DNA of 64,000 nucleotides. It comes from Rhizobium sp. 2MFCol3.1 (lineage in GTDB: Bacteria; Pseudomonadota; Alphaproteobacteria; Rhizobiales; Rhizobiaceae). The position numbers and the translations under genes are program-made. Under the pieces are notes generated by a model, which was not told the DNA's origin, did no database searches, and saw only the letters and a list, made by a program, of their open reading frames with translations. Positions within the stretch are counted from its first letter, which is position 1, and every line of letters starts with the position of its first letter. Positions 1 to 10,667 of this stretch are shown in pieces. The stretch lies in assembly GCF_000377565.1 (NCBI RefSeq), contig NZ_KB898353.1, forward strand, positions 248,001 to 312,000, read 5' to 3'.

Positions 1-693
1 GACTTGATCGAGCAACTCGTAATAACCCTGCCCGCGAAGCTCCGGCAACGCATCGCGCACCGACATGCCGACGACATCGCGCCCGCCGACGAGCTGGTTA
101 TAGGCCGCGTTGGTCAGCTCGAAGACATGGTGGGGGCCGTGCATCATCGCGACGAAGCCGGGCGCCTGCTCGAACATGCGCCGCAGTCGCTCCTGCTCGC
201 CATTGCGCCAGCGCTCGGCTGCCACCTTGGCGGTCGTCTCGACCACGATCGCGATCACCCCGCACGGACGGCCGTCCTCATCCATGACGGGCGAATAGTC
301 GAGGTTCATGAAGACCTGTTCGGGCCTGCCTGTGCGGAACAGTGTCAGCTCCTGATCCTGATAGGCGAGCGTCTTGCCGGCCAATCCGACCTTCATGACA
401 TTGTCGTTGAAATCGGCGACCTCGGGCCAACCCTCGCGCACCTTCGATCCCAGAAGCTGCGGATGCCGGCCGCCGGCGAAGACCGAATAGGCATCATTAT
501 AGATCATGACGCCGTCTTCGCCCCAGAGTGTCACGATCGGCACCGGCGACTGCAGAATGGTCGAGGTCGTGACCTTCACGGCGTTCGGCCATAGCGCTAG
601 TGGACCAAGAGAGGTCTTCTCCCAGTCGAAGCCACGGATAAGCCGGGCGAGCTCGCCGTCATGGGCGAGAAAATCAAATTCATCAGGTTTCAT
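1..693 (-). CDS. PAS-domain sensor protein, probable histidine kinase (3' part outside window)
   Basis: The gene reads off the left edge of the window; 231 residues are visible, starting at the ATG at 693. The visible part contains a PAS-type sensory domain with the motifs LWPNAVK, SPVPIVTLWG, IYNDAYSVFAGGRHP and LDYSPVMDEDGRP. This sequence style is typical of soluble PAS sensor kinases in rhizobia, often of the HWE or HisKA type. A second PAS-like stretch (RMFEQAPGFVAMMHGP, AYNQLVGGRDVVG) begins before the edge. No membrane segment is seen, so it probably acts in the cytoplasm. The kinase part is not visible, so the output (phosphotransfer, cyclase or chemotaxis) is inferred. It follows the mutase gene on the same strand after about 120 bp and may be a separate unit. 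Confidence 0.75.
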   Translation of the reverse strand, partial: MKPDEFDFLAHDGELARLIRGFDWEKTSLGPLALWPNAVKVTTSTILQSPVPIVTLWGEDGVMIYNDAYSVFAGGRHPQLLGSKVREGWPEVADFNDNVMKVGLAGKTLAYQDQELTLFRTGRPEQVFMNLDYSPVMDEDGRPCGVIAIVVETTAKVAAERWRNGEQERLRRMFEQAPGFVAMMHGPHHVFELTNAAYNQLVGGRDVVGMSVRDALPELRGQGYYELLDQV

Positions 694-815
694 GGACGTC
701 GACCGGTTGCTCCCGCCAGTTATGTAGCGGAAACATCGACTTGGGGAAGTGGTGCGGAGCGCAACCCAGCGCTTTATATTAGCGGCCGAAGCTGGCGACC
801 GGTTAGACGACCAAC

Positions 816-2969
<2,154 letters not shown>

Positions 2970-3417
2970 CTCAAGCCTCCGCATTCTTCTTTTACGGCAG
3001 GCTAGCATTTTATCCGCGCCGGATGCGAGGGCGGTGCGGCTATAAATATGACAGCTCTTTTCGCCTGGCCGATTATTCCGCTGCCGCGAAGACCGGCGTT
3101 CGGTTTGGAAAGAAGGCGGCGCTTTCGCTGATGAAAACGGCGCTTAGGCCTGGAGGCGATTGCCAGATCGCACGGAAATTGCTATGTAGTTTGCGTTGGA
3201 GCGGGCACGAAGAGTGCGATCTTCAGACAAAGTTCACTATCAGCATTGCATTGTTTTAAAACGGTATTTTTCCAACACGGAAGATAACGAGCGGTTTTGT
3301 TTACTGACTCGTACGGCCCATTTTCGGGGCTCATTTTAGGTAGTTATCGATAGTGATCGCTTTCGAGTCGGAGAGTCCGTATAGTCGCGACTTTCTACGG
3401 TTCACGATCAGCACGGC
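2970..3417. other. Intergenic region upstream of mutase and recombinase
   Basis: About 450 bp between the divergent mutase start and the recombinase start. It is more AT-rich toward 3200-3350. It must hold the mutase promoter. I see no convincing gene, hairpin or repeat in it. Confidence 0.4.
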
Positions 3418-4533
3418 ATGCGAAAAATTCGCCCCAATATTCAAGAGACGCTCGATCCGCAGGCGCTTTCGCGCGCGGAGACGCTCGACATTCTTGATAG
3501 CATCTTCCCATTCGACAGGCGCGACCAGCTCGCGCAGCTGCTGACGGACGAAGATGCCCTTATCTTGAAAAGACTGGCGCAGAGAAATATCGCGCAGAAT
3601 ACACTCCGCGCTCTCGCCTCTGACTTGGGTTATCTTCAGGCTTGGGCTCGCGCCACGACTGAGAGGTCCCTGCCCTGGCCAACGCCAGAAGAAATGGTTC
3701 ACGCCTTCATCTCGCAGCACCTTCATTGTGCAGCCGCCGCGCCGGATGGACAGAGTGATGGCATGCCGCGCCACGTTGAGGACAGTCTGCGCCAGCGGAC
3801 CCTTCTCAAAGGCTCCCTCCCACATGCCCCTTCGACCGTTCGTCGACGGATCGCAAGTTGGGCATTGCTGACGCGAGAGCGTGGCCTGTCCGGCTCCTTC
3901 GACAGCGCGTCTGTCAAAGAAGCTATCAAGCAGGCGAAGCACAATGGCGGGCACACGCCGGTCTCAATGAGCGCCACGCCAATAACAGACGATATCCTCC
4001 GCCGTCTTCTCCAGACCTGCAAGAAGGACGGCATCGTCGGTCGCCGCGATCGCGCGATCCTGTTGCTGGCGGCAGAGGCCGGCGGCCAACGTCGCGCGGA
4101 GGTCGCCAGTCTCCGCGTCGAAGACCTGTGCATCGGAGGCAGCAACGATATTCACAAAAGGTACACCCGTCGGACTCGGTTGACCGTCAGGATCGGCGCG
4201 GCGGAACGCGACAACCAGTTGAACCTATCTGGCGAGGCGGCCAAGGCATTGATGGAATGGATACGGGAAGGCGACATAGAGACCGGGCCCGTCTTCCGCA
4301 AAATCGATCAATGGGGCAATGTCTCGCGACGGATGCTAACACCGCAGTCGGTCAATCTGATCGTCAAGACCCGTGCAAAGAAAGCAGGCATCGATCCGTC
4401 GTCAGTGTCTGTTCAGGGATTGCGATCCGGCAACCCGGCTCGGGCTCGAAGGCGCGAGCGCGACCCCACTCTCGCAGTTGCGGCTGAAAATGAAGGTCGG
4501 AGCGAAGAGGTCTCTACCAGAGGCGGGACATAA
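3418..4533 (+). pseudogene. Tyrosine recombinase/integrase, C-terminally degraded
   Basis: The 371-residue frame has the layout of a tyrosine recombinase. An N-terminal SAM-like core-binding part (about residues 35-150) includes TLRALASDLGYLQAWARAT and STVRRRIASWALLTRERGL. The catalytic part carries the first arginine in GGQRRAEVASL (Arg225). The usual HxxR box is present as QGLR (residues 333-336), so its histidine is replaced by Gln. After this box the sequence stops resembling the family: no His/Trp box and no Tyr nucleophile can be found. A neighbouring frame continues to 4570 without a clear Tyr box, which suggests a frameshift plus decay. It is probably a non-functional relic of an integrated element or of a plasmid resolution system next to the replication origin. 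The start codon is uncertain. Confidence 0.7.
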
Positions 4534-4665
4534 CCCGCCGGAGAGTTCTTCACCCGCCGTCCACTCTTGAAATCGGCTGATCCCCGCATCATCTATCTGT
4601 CACCACCCGTATCGATAGCCTGCAGAGTGAGCCGTGAACTCACACGCTTTTGCTGTCCGGGAACG

Positions 4666-4704
4666 AAGGGCGCTCCTCGAAAGAGTTGAGCGCCCTTTCT
4701 GTTT
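4666..4704 (+). terminator. Rho-independent terminator
   Basis: Perfect 10-bp arms AAGGGCGCTC and GAGCGCCCTT around a 12-base loop, followed by TCTGTTTT. It lies downstream of the recombinase relic and insulates the rep region from upstream transcription. Confidence 0.7.
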
Positions 4705-5174
4705 TGGCGTCATCGCCAAGCCGGCGCCACCACGATTGAGAAGATCCGGCGAAAGACGAGATCACGGCGACCGGCACGCGCCTTGGACGTCGGGAGATAT
4801 AGAGTGAGGCACCGGCAGGCGCTCTCGTCTGATCAATGCAGCACACAACCTCTCGCCAACCCAACACCGTACAGGCGGCTTGCGGGCCTCAGGCATTCGA
4901 CCGGGGCAGGGAGGAGGAGCCCATTTGTCGGCGCCAGACAGGCGGCATTGCCCTCCCAACCGCAAGCCCGCCATGCGTTGGCCGCAGCGCGACGACGCGT
5001 GAACCACCTGTTCAAAACCCCTCACAGGGCGAGACGCCGACGGCGGGCCGTGTTATCGTTCCGATGATCTTACTGGGATCAGCTGCCGTCGCCGATTATC
5101 GGCGCGTACAAAGCAAGCAGACGCCAACCAGGCCATGGCCCTGTAGGGCGCGACAGCCTCGATCGACCGATCGA
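4705..5174. other. Gene-free region upstream of the rep operon
   Basis: Several short open frames occur in this stretch but none has a plausible ribosome site together with recognisable protein sequence. It may hold degraded mobile-element DNA linked to the recombinase relic. No terminal inverted repeats were seen. Confidence 0.35.
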
Positions 5175-5190
5175 GTTCCCCGCGGGGAAC
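5175..5190. promoter_or_regulatory. parS: parS-type palindrome, copy 1
   Basis: GTTCCCCGCGGGGAAC is a perfect 16-bp palindrome fitting the repABC centromere consensus GTTNNNNGCNNNNAAC bound by RepB. It lies about 200 bp upstream of repA, a known position for parS sites in this plasmid family. Confidence 0.85.
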
Positions 5191-5227
5191 AGAGCGCCGC
5201 TGCCGCCTGATGGGTGGCCAAATCGAC

Positions 5228-5243
5228 GTTCCCCGCGGGGAAC
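5228..5243. promoter_or_regulatory. parS: parS-type palindrome, copy 2
   Basis: A second identical GTTCCCCGCGGGGAAC, 53 bp centre to centre from copy 1, so roughly five helical turns apart. Together the two copies form a small RepB-loading cluster. I saw no third copy inside or after the operon. Confidence 0.85.
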
Positions 5244-5251
5244 TCGGCAAT

Positions 5252-5350
5252 TTGCAGCCAATTGCGAATCGCGCTACTTCTTCAACTACGCAAAAAGTGC
5301 GAATTATCGTTTTTTTGCGAAACAACAGGCGGGTTAACTCACCATTAACC
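5252..5350 (+). promoter_or_regulatory. Probable repA promoter/operator region
   Basis: A candidate promoter has TTGCAG (5252-5257) and TACTTC (5275-5280) spaced by 17 bp. Two inverted repeats follow: CGCAAAAA/TTTTTGCG (5289-5296 with 5312-5319) and GGTTAA/TTAACC (5332-5337 with 5345-5350). In repABC plasmids RepA, helped by RepB, represses the operon by binding inverted repeats of this sort between promoter and repA, so these are operator candidates. Assignment is by position only. Confidence 0.45.
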
Positions 5351-5393
5351 ATCTCGGCGCTTAGGTTATCAAAACCGAATTGAGGGTAGAATC

Positions 5394-6572
5394 GTGAACC
5401 GGCACTTGAGCAGCCTCGACTTCATGCAGAGCTTTTCCAGCAAACTGGAAATGGCGCTGCAAAACCTATCGATGGCACAATATCCACCTGACGCCCGCAG
5501 AGAGATGCGGAAGTTCACGTCGTCGGAAGTCGCATCGCTTCTCGATGTCTCCGAAGCCTATATCCGCCAGATCGTCGTGAAGGAAAAAGGACCCGCACCG
5601 GAGACAACGGCCAATGGCCGCCGCATGTATTCTCTGGAACAGATCCTCGAACTGCGCATGACGCTCGCCGAGAAGGGCCGCAAGAAGTGGATGAACCCGC
5701 GACGCGTCGACGGCGAAGCCTGCCAGGTTCTTGCCGTCACCAACTTCAAGGGCGGATCGAGCAAGACCTCGACCACGATCCACCTCGGCCACTATCTGGC
5801 GCTCAAGGGCTACCGCGTGCTGGCCGTCGATCTCGATCCGCAGGCGTCGCTGACCAGCCTTCACGGCAATCTGCCTGATTTCAATCCGCGCGAAGACGAA
5901 ACGCTTTATGCGGCGATCCGCTTCGAGGATACGAAGCCGACGCGTTCGCTCATTCATCAGACCCACATTGCGGGGTTCGATGTGATCTGCGCCGGTCTCG
6001 ATCTCACAGAGTTCGAAACCGCGGTCGCGCTCGAAATGCGCAAGAGCGGTGGCACCAGCTTCCTGCTGCGTGTCTCGCAGGCGCTTGAGCAGGTTGCCGA
6101 CGACTATGACGTGATCCTGATGGATTCCGCCCCGTCGCTGAACTTCCTGACGCTGTCGTCGCTGACCGCTGCGACCGCCGTCATCATCCCGGTGCCGGCG
6201 CATATGCTGGATGTCGATTCCACCGGCAAGTTCCTGGAGCTCGCATCCTCCTACATGCAGATCCTGAGCGACATGGGCGCTTCGGCGCAGTGGGATTTCG
6301 CGAAGTTTCTCGTCACCAAGTTCGAAGCCAATGATCACCCGCAGGCGAACATGACCGCGCTGATGCGCCAGGTCTTCGGTGACGATCTCTTGCTGAACAT
6401 GGTGACGAAATCCACGGCCGTTGCCGATGCGCTGACCTGGAAGCAGAGCCTGTATGAAGTGCAGCGCTCGAGGTTCTCCGCACCGAAGACCTACGACCGC
6501 GCCATGGAATCGATCAACGCCTCGAACGCCGAGATCGAAAAACTACTCTGGAATGCATGGGGGCGTGAATGA
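5394..6572 (+). CDS. repA: Plasmid partition ATPase RepA (ParA family)
   Basis: A 392-residue ParA-type ATPase that, with RepB, segregates the replicon and represses its own operon. The N-terminal 100 residues form the DNA-binding region of long-type ParA proteins (KFTSSEVASLLDVSEAYIRQ). The deviant Walker A box is KGGSSKTST (residues 119-127), followed by VLAVDLDPQASLTS and a Walker B-like VILMDSAPS. The start is GTG at 5394 with GAGG eight bases upstream; an internal ATG ten codons later is an alternative. The stop overlaps the repB start by four bases (ATGA), indicating translational coupling. It is the first gene of repABC. Confidence 0.95.
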   Translation: MNRHLSSLDFMQSFSSKLEMALQNLSMAQYPPDARREMRKFTSSEVASLLDVSEAYIRQIVVKEKGPAPETTANGRRMYSLEQILELRMTLAEKGRKKWMNPRRVDGEACQVLAVTNFKGGSSKTSTTIHLGHYLALKGYRVLAVDLDPQASLTSLHGNLPDFNPREDETLYAAIRFEDTKPTRSLIHQTHIAGFDVICAGLDLTEFETAVALEMRKSGGTSFLLRVSQALEQVADDYDVILMDSAPSLNFLTLSSLTAATAVIIPVPAHMLDVDSTGKFLELASSYMQILSDMGASAQWDFAKFLVTKFEANDHPQANMTALMRQVFGDDLLLNMVTKSTAVADALTWKQSLYEVQRSRFSAPKTYDRAMESINASNAEIEKLLWNAWGRE

Positions 6573-7573
6573 GCCGCAAAGACTCTCGAGGCATGTTCGC
6601 CAATGTGCTCGGTCAGCTCGACCAGCCATCGGCGACACCGCCGCAGGCCAAGACAACATCGCCGCATCTTTTGAAGGTTGCCGCCGGCGTGCGCCAGATT
6701 CAGGAGAAGGGCGAGGTCCTCGATCGCCTGCTGAAGGATGGCGACCATATCGTCGACGTCGATCCCGATGACGTAGCACCCTCGACCATTCCCGATCGCT
6801 TCGACGGTGCCTACGACGACAGCGCCATCGAGGATATCGCTGCATCGATCAGCGAGCGCGGCCAGATCGTGCCGGGCCTGATCCGTCCGTTCAAGAATGG
6901 CCCCAAGCCTTACCAGATCGTCTTCGGTCGCCGCCGTCTGGCAGCCGCCAAGAAGCTCGGCCTGAAGTTTCGCGCCATCGTTCGTGAGCTCACGGACGAA
7001 GAAGCGATCGTCTTCCAGGGCGAAGAAAACGCCAACCGCAACGATCTGTCCTTCATCGAGAAGTGCGCCTTCGCGCTGTCTCAGGAACAGGCCGGATATA
7101 AGCGCGACATCATCTCGGCGTCGCTGGCCACCGGCAAGTCCCATATCTCGGAAATGCTGCGCATCGCATCGGCCGTTCCGCGCACCACCATGCTCGTCAT
7201 CGGTTCGGCGCCGGATATCGGTCGTCGCCGCTGGATCGAGTTCGTCGATATTTTCGTGGCGCGTCCCGATGCCGCCGAATGCGTGGAAGAGGCCCTCTCG
7301 GAGGTCAAGCGCAGCTCGGAGACCGATCGTTTCGCTCTGGCACTTGCGGCCCTCAAGACCGCTGCCTCCAAGCCTGCCGTCATCGAGACACCGCAGACAG
7401 CCGAAATCCGTGCCAACGGCTTTCTTCTGGCTACCGTCAGCTACCCGAAATCAGGTCCGCGCATCAGCTTCACCAAGGCGGTGCCGACCAGTTTCGTCGA
7501 TTTTCTGAATGATCGCATGGAGACGCTTCACGGCGAATTCCTGCAGTCCGTAGACAACAAGAGCAAAGGATAA
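6569..7573 (+). CDS. repB: Plasmid partition protein RepB (ParB family)
   Basis: A 334-residue ParB-type protein that binds the parS palindromes and stimulates RepA. The ParB nuclease-like N-terminal part shows RGQIVPGLIRP and FGRRRLAAAKKLG. The box GEENANRNDLSFIEK follows, then a helix-turn-helix around residues 180-205 (SLATGKSHISEMLRI). The C-terminal part should mediate dimerisation. It starts inside the repA stop codon and is followed by the 155-bp spacer that carries the antisense RNA gene and the repC leader. All landmarks of the repABC family are present and nothing is truncated. Confidence 0.95.
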   Translation: MSRKDSRGMFANVLGQLDQPSATPPQAKTTSPHLLKVAAGVRQIQEKGEVLDRLLKDGDHIVDVDPDDVAPSTIPDRFDGAYDDSAIEDIAASISERGQIVPGLIRPFKNGPKPYQIVFGRRRLAAAKKLGLKFRAIVRELTDEEAIVFQGEENANRNDLSFIEKCAFALSQEQAGYKRDIISASLATGKSHISEMLRIASAVPRTTMLVIGSAPDIGRRRWIEFVDIFVARPDAAECVEEALSEVKRSSETDRFALALAALKTAASKPAVIETPQTAEIRANGFLLATVSYPKSGPRISFTKAVPTSFVDFLNDRMETLHGEFLQSVDNKSKG

Positions 7574-7583
7574 CGCCGCAAAA

Positions 7584-7635
7584 GAAAAAAGCCCCCGGAC
7601 GTTGCCGTCGCGGAAGCTCTTCTCATTGGTTTAGC
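7584..7635 (-). ncRNA. Antisense RNA controlling repC (ctRNA/IncA)
   Basis: The repB-repC spacer encodes on the minus strand a short counter-transcribed RNA, the known copy-number and incompatibility regulator of repABC plasmids. A near-ideal promoter is visible: TTGACA (7665-7670) and GATTCT (7642-7647) separated by 17 bp, giving a start near 7635. It ends at a GC-rich hairpin (7591-7617; arms CGTC-CGGGGGC and GCTTCCG-GACG with G-U pairs and one bulge) followed by six T residues (7585-7590). The RNA would be about 50 nt and complementary to the repC leader, so it represses repC by premature termination or by masking its start. Confidence 0.85.
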
Positions 7636-7641
7636 AGCTAG

Positions 7642-7670
7642 AGAATCGCACTTCCTCGAATCACTGTCAA
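7642..7670 (-). promoter_or_regulatory. Promoter of the antisense ctRNA
   Basis: TTGACA - 17 bp - GATTCT read on the minus strand. The consensus -35 is stronger than anything seen upstream of repA, as expected for a constitutive antisense promoter. Confidence 0.7.
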
Positions 7671-7728
7671 GCATCTTTGGCACCGTTTTGGTGGACGAAC
7701 TTCTTTTGCCTTGGAAAAGGTGAAGGTG

Positions 7729-9078
7729 ATGGAAGGCCAATTTGTAACGACGCCCTTTGGGCGGCGAGCGATGTCGCTTGGCATGCTCGCAAATCAGGTC
7801 AGAGCCCAGCAGATCAAGCCGGGCTATTCGATCGATAAGTGGAAGCTCTATCGTTCGCTGTGCGAGGCCAAGCCCTTGCTCGGCGTGACGGATCGTGCGC
7901 TTGCCGTCTTGAATGCGCTTCTGAGCTTCTATCCGCAGAACGAGCTGTCGGAAGAAACCGGGCTGGTGGTGTTTCCCTCCAATGCCCAGTTGTCCCTGCG
8001 CTCCCATGGCATGGCCGAACAGACGATCCGTCGTCATCTGGCAGCGCTTGTCGATGCCGGCCTGCTGACCCGCAAGGACAGCCCGAACGGAAAGCGCTAT
8101 GCCCGCAAGGATCGCTCCGGCTCCATTCGCGATGCGTTCGGCTTTTCGCTTGCGCCTCTGCTTGCCCGTGCCGAGGAGATCGAGCATCTGGCGGCAAAGG
8201 TCGTGGCGGAGAAATTGTACGTCCAGCATCTGCGCGAGCAGATCAGCCTGTTTCGCCGGGATATCGCCAAGCTGATCGAAGCCGCGATCGCCGACCAGGT
8301 TCCGGGCGAATGGGCTCAGACTTTCAACGAGTTTCGCGACATTGTCGAAAGCGTTCCGCGCGCTCCGACGACCACCGAGCTGGAAGTCGTTTGCGATCAG
8401 ATCGAACGTTTGCGGCTGAAAGTGCTTAACCATCTGGATCTACAGATAAAATTGCAAAATTTGAGCGCCAATCCCTATCAAAATGAGCGCCACATACAGA
8501 ATTCCAATTCCGAATCTATTCTTGATTCTGAAGCGCCTGCTCAAATCGAGAACCGGCAACACGCGGATGGGCATAACGTCGAGCAAGATCGAGAGGATGC
8601 GGACAATGCGTTTCCTCGGAGGCCTGTCTCGGTATCCATTCCATCGCTGCCTGAGCCTAAGATGGTCGGCTCCGATGACAAAGCTTTGACGATCATGCCA
8701 AAGGCTGGGGATAACCGTGGTTCGGAATTGAAATCCTTCCCGCTTGGTCTCGTGCTGCAGGCATGCCCTGATATCGCGGCCTATGGGCCCGGTGGCGGCA
8801 TTCGAAGCTGGCGGGATCTCACCAACGCCGCATCCGTGGTCAAATCGATGCTGGGGGTCACGCCGTCGGCCTATCACGACGCCTGCACCATCATGGGCTA
8901 TGACAACGCGGCGACCGTCATCGCCTGCATTCTCCAGCGCGCCACCAAGATCAACTCGGCGGGCGGCTATCTGAGAGATCTGACGCGACGTACGGAGAAG
9001 GGTGAGTTCGCGATCGGGCCGATGCTGATGTCACTCGTCAGAAGCAATGGAGGAGCTGCCATCACGCTGCAAAGCTGA
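7729..9078 (+). CDS. repC: Replication initiator RepC
   Basis: A 449-residue RepC-family initiator, the only protein needed for replication in repABC replicons, acting in cis on an origin inside its own gene. The N-terminal motif FVTTPFGRRAMSLGMLANQ is the family hallmark. A winged-helix region follows (LSLRSHGMAEQTIRRHLAALVDAGLLTRKDSPNGKRYA in overlapping pieces, about residues 84-125). The C-terminal region (GGIRSWRDLTNAASVVKSML and the stretch after it) matches the second conserved domain. The start at ATG 7729 follows an AAGGTGAAGG ribosome site; a TTG six codons upstream is possible. Expression is limited by the antisense RNA in the preceding spacer. It is convergent with spoVR. Confidence 0.95.
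   Translation: MEGQFVTTPFGRRAMSLGMLANQVRAQQIKPGYSIDKWKLYRSLCEAKPLLGVTDRALAVLNALLSFYPQNELSEETGLVVFPSNAQLSLRSHGMAEQTIRRHLAALVDAGLLTRKDSPNGKRYARKDRSGSIRDAFGFSLAPLLARAEEIEHLAAKVVAEKLYVQHLREQISLFRRDIAKLIEAAIADQVPGEWAQTFNEFRDIVESVPRAPTTTELEVVCDQIERLRLKVLNHLDLQIKLQNLSANPYQNERHIQNSNSESILDSEAPAQIENRQHADGHNVEQDREDADNAFPRRPVSVSIPSLPEPKMVGSDDKALTIMPKAGDNRGSELKSFPLGLVLQACPDIAAYGPGGGIRSWRDLTNAASVVKSMLGVTPSAYHDACTIMGYDNAATVIACILQRATKINSAGGYLRDLTRRTEKGEFAIGPMLMSLVRSNGGAAITLQS
8437..8535. other. oriV: AT-rich stretch inside repC, candidate oriV
   Basis: This segment of repC is clearly more AT-rich than the rest of the operon (ACAGATAAAATTGCAAAATT and following). In studied repABC plasmids the origin lies within an AT-rich part of repC. 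The assignment rests on composition and position, not on a defined motif. Confidence 0.5.
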
Positions 9079-9116
9079 GATGGAGAGGGTATCGGCTCCG
9101 TCTCCCGTCAGGACGC

Positions 9117-10655
9117 TTATCCGGTCGAATGATCGTAGAGGACGTTGCCGGTCGCGCCATCAACGCCGGAGAGGCTGACCTCGTATCCCCAGAGATGACG
9201 GATATGGGTGAGGGTTTCGTTGCGGCTGGTTTCTTCGAGAAGAAGACCGTCATTGACCGTGTGCTTCAGCCGAAGCCTGCGATCGCCGAGGAGATCGACG
9301 TCGACGACCTGAATATCGGGCTGCCTGGCGCTGACATCGTAGCTGCGGGCGAGAGCCGAACGGATTTCCGCGTAGCCGCGTTCGTTGTGGATCGAGGAGA
9401 CCTCGCAGAACTTGTCGGCCGCCATATCGGACAGCCTGAAGAGCCGGAATTTGCGGATCACGGCCGGGCTCAGATACTGCAGGATAAAGGATTCATCGCG
9501 GTGGTTCGCCCATGCGTCGCGCAAAGTCCCCATAGGGTCGTTGTTGCCGGCCATGGAGGGAAACCAGTTCCGGTCCTCGTCGGTCGGATTGGTGCAGATG
9601 CGTTCGATATCCTGCATCATCGCGAAGCCGAGTGCATAGGGATTGATGCCCGAGAAGCGGGGATCGTCGAAGCCTGGCTGGAAGACGACGTTGGAATGGC
9701 TGCTCAGAAGCTCCAGCATGTTGCCTTCGCTGATCTTGCCCTGATCGAACAGGCGATTGATGATCGTGTAGTGCACGTAGGTCGCGCAGCCCTCGTTCAT
9801 CACCTTGGTCTGCCGCTGCGGGTAGAAGTATTGGGCGATGATGCGCACGATCCTGAGGATCTCGCGCTGCCAGGGCTCCAGGATCAGGCTGTGCTTCTCG
9901 ATGAAGTAGAGAAGGTTCTCCTCCGGCAGGTTGAGCGCTTTCTTGCGTTCGGAGGCATTGCGCTCCGCCTCGTGCGGATCGCGGCTGTCGACGGAAGAGG
10001 GCAGGGTGCGCCAGAGGTCGCTATAGGTCTGCTCCTCATATTCCAATCGTTCACGCGCCCGCTCACGCACCTTCTCGGAGGAGAGGCGGGGAGGGCGGCG
10101 GTAGCGGAAGACGCCGTTGTCCATCAGCGCATGAGCTGAATCGAGGATTGCCTCGACCGCCTCGGTGCCGTGACGCTCCTCGCACTTGGCGATATATTTC
10201 TTGGCGAAGTCCATGTAGCCGAGAATGGCGCCGGCATCCGTCCATTGGCGGAACAGATAGTTGTTCTTGAAGAAGTGGTTATGCCCGAAAGAGGCGTGCG
10301 CGATGACCAGCGTCTGCATGGCCATCGTGTTTTCCTCCATCAGATAGGCGATGCAGGGGTTGGAATTGATGACGATCTCGTAGGCGAGCCCCCGGTGGCC
10401 TTTGCGATAGAGGCTGTCCTCATAGATGAAGCGTTTGCCGAAGGACCAGTGCTGGTACATCAGCGGCATGCCGACCGAGGAGTAAGCGTCGAGCATCTGT
10501 TCGGACGAGATGATCTCCAGCTGGTTCGGATAGATATCGAGCCCCATCTCGCCGATCGCGATATCCTGGATGGCGTCGTGGACGATCGATAGCGTTCCGA
10601 AATTCCAGTCGGAGCCTTCAAACAGCAGCTCGGAACTCTCCGCTCGCTTCGCCAT
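9117..10655 (-). CDS. spoVR: SpoVR family protein
   Basis: A 512-residue cytoplasmic protein of the SpoVR/YcgB family. Typical family segments are visible: GLDIYPNQLEIISSEQMLDA, YQHWSFGKRF, LAYEIVINSNPCIAYLMEEN, HASFGHNHFFKNN and NEGCATYVHY. The molecular activity is unknown; in Bacillus the homologue is needed for spore cortex formation, but in Gram-negatives it belongs to a starvation/stress operon. It is the last gene of prkA-yeaH-spoVR, beginning 12 bp after yeaH stops, so co-expression is very likely. It converges with repC. Confidence 0.95.
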   Translation of the reverse strand: MAKRAESSELLFEGSDWNFGTLSIVHDAIQDIAIGEMGLDIYPNQLEIISSEQMLDAYSSVGMPLMYQHWSFGKRFIYEDSLYRKGHRGLAYEIVINSNPCIAYLMEENTMAMQTLVIAHASFGHNHFFKNNYLFRQWTDAGAILGYMDFAKKYIAKCEERHGTEAVEAILDSAHALMDNGVFRYRRPPRLSSEKVRERARERLEYEEQTYSDLWRTLPSSVDSRDPHEAERNASERKKALNLPEENLLYFIEKHSLILEPWQREILRIVRIIAQYFYPQRQTKVMNEGCATYVHYTIINRLFDQGKISEGNMLELLSSHSNVVFQPGFDDPRFSGINPYALGFAMMQDIERICTNPTDEDRNWFPSMAGNNDPMGTLRDAWANHRDESFILQYLSPAVIRKFRLFRLSDMAADKFCEVSSIHNERGYAEIRSALARSYDVSARQPDIQVVDVDLLGDRRLRLKHTVNDGLLLEETSRNETLTHIRHLWGYEVSLSGVDGATGNVLYDHSTG

Positions 10656-10667
10656 ATCGGTCTTCCC

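Noticed and set aside
3331..3954. Minus-strand open frame overlapping the recombinase
   Set aside because: It has no family resemblance, while the plus frame shows clear recombinase motifs over the same bases.
4705..5174. Insertion sequence remnant
   Set aside because: No transposase motif or terminal inverted repeats could be found; the stretch is described only as gene-free.
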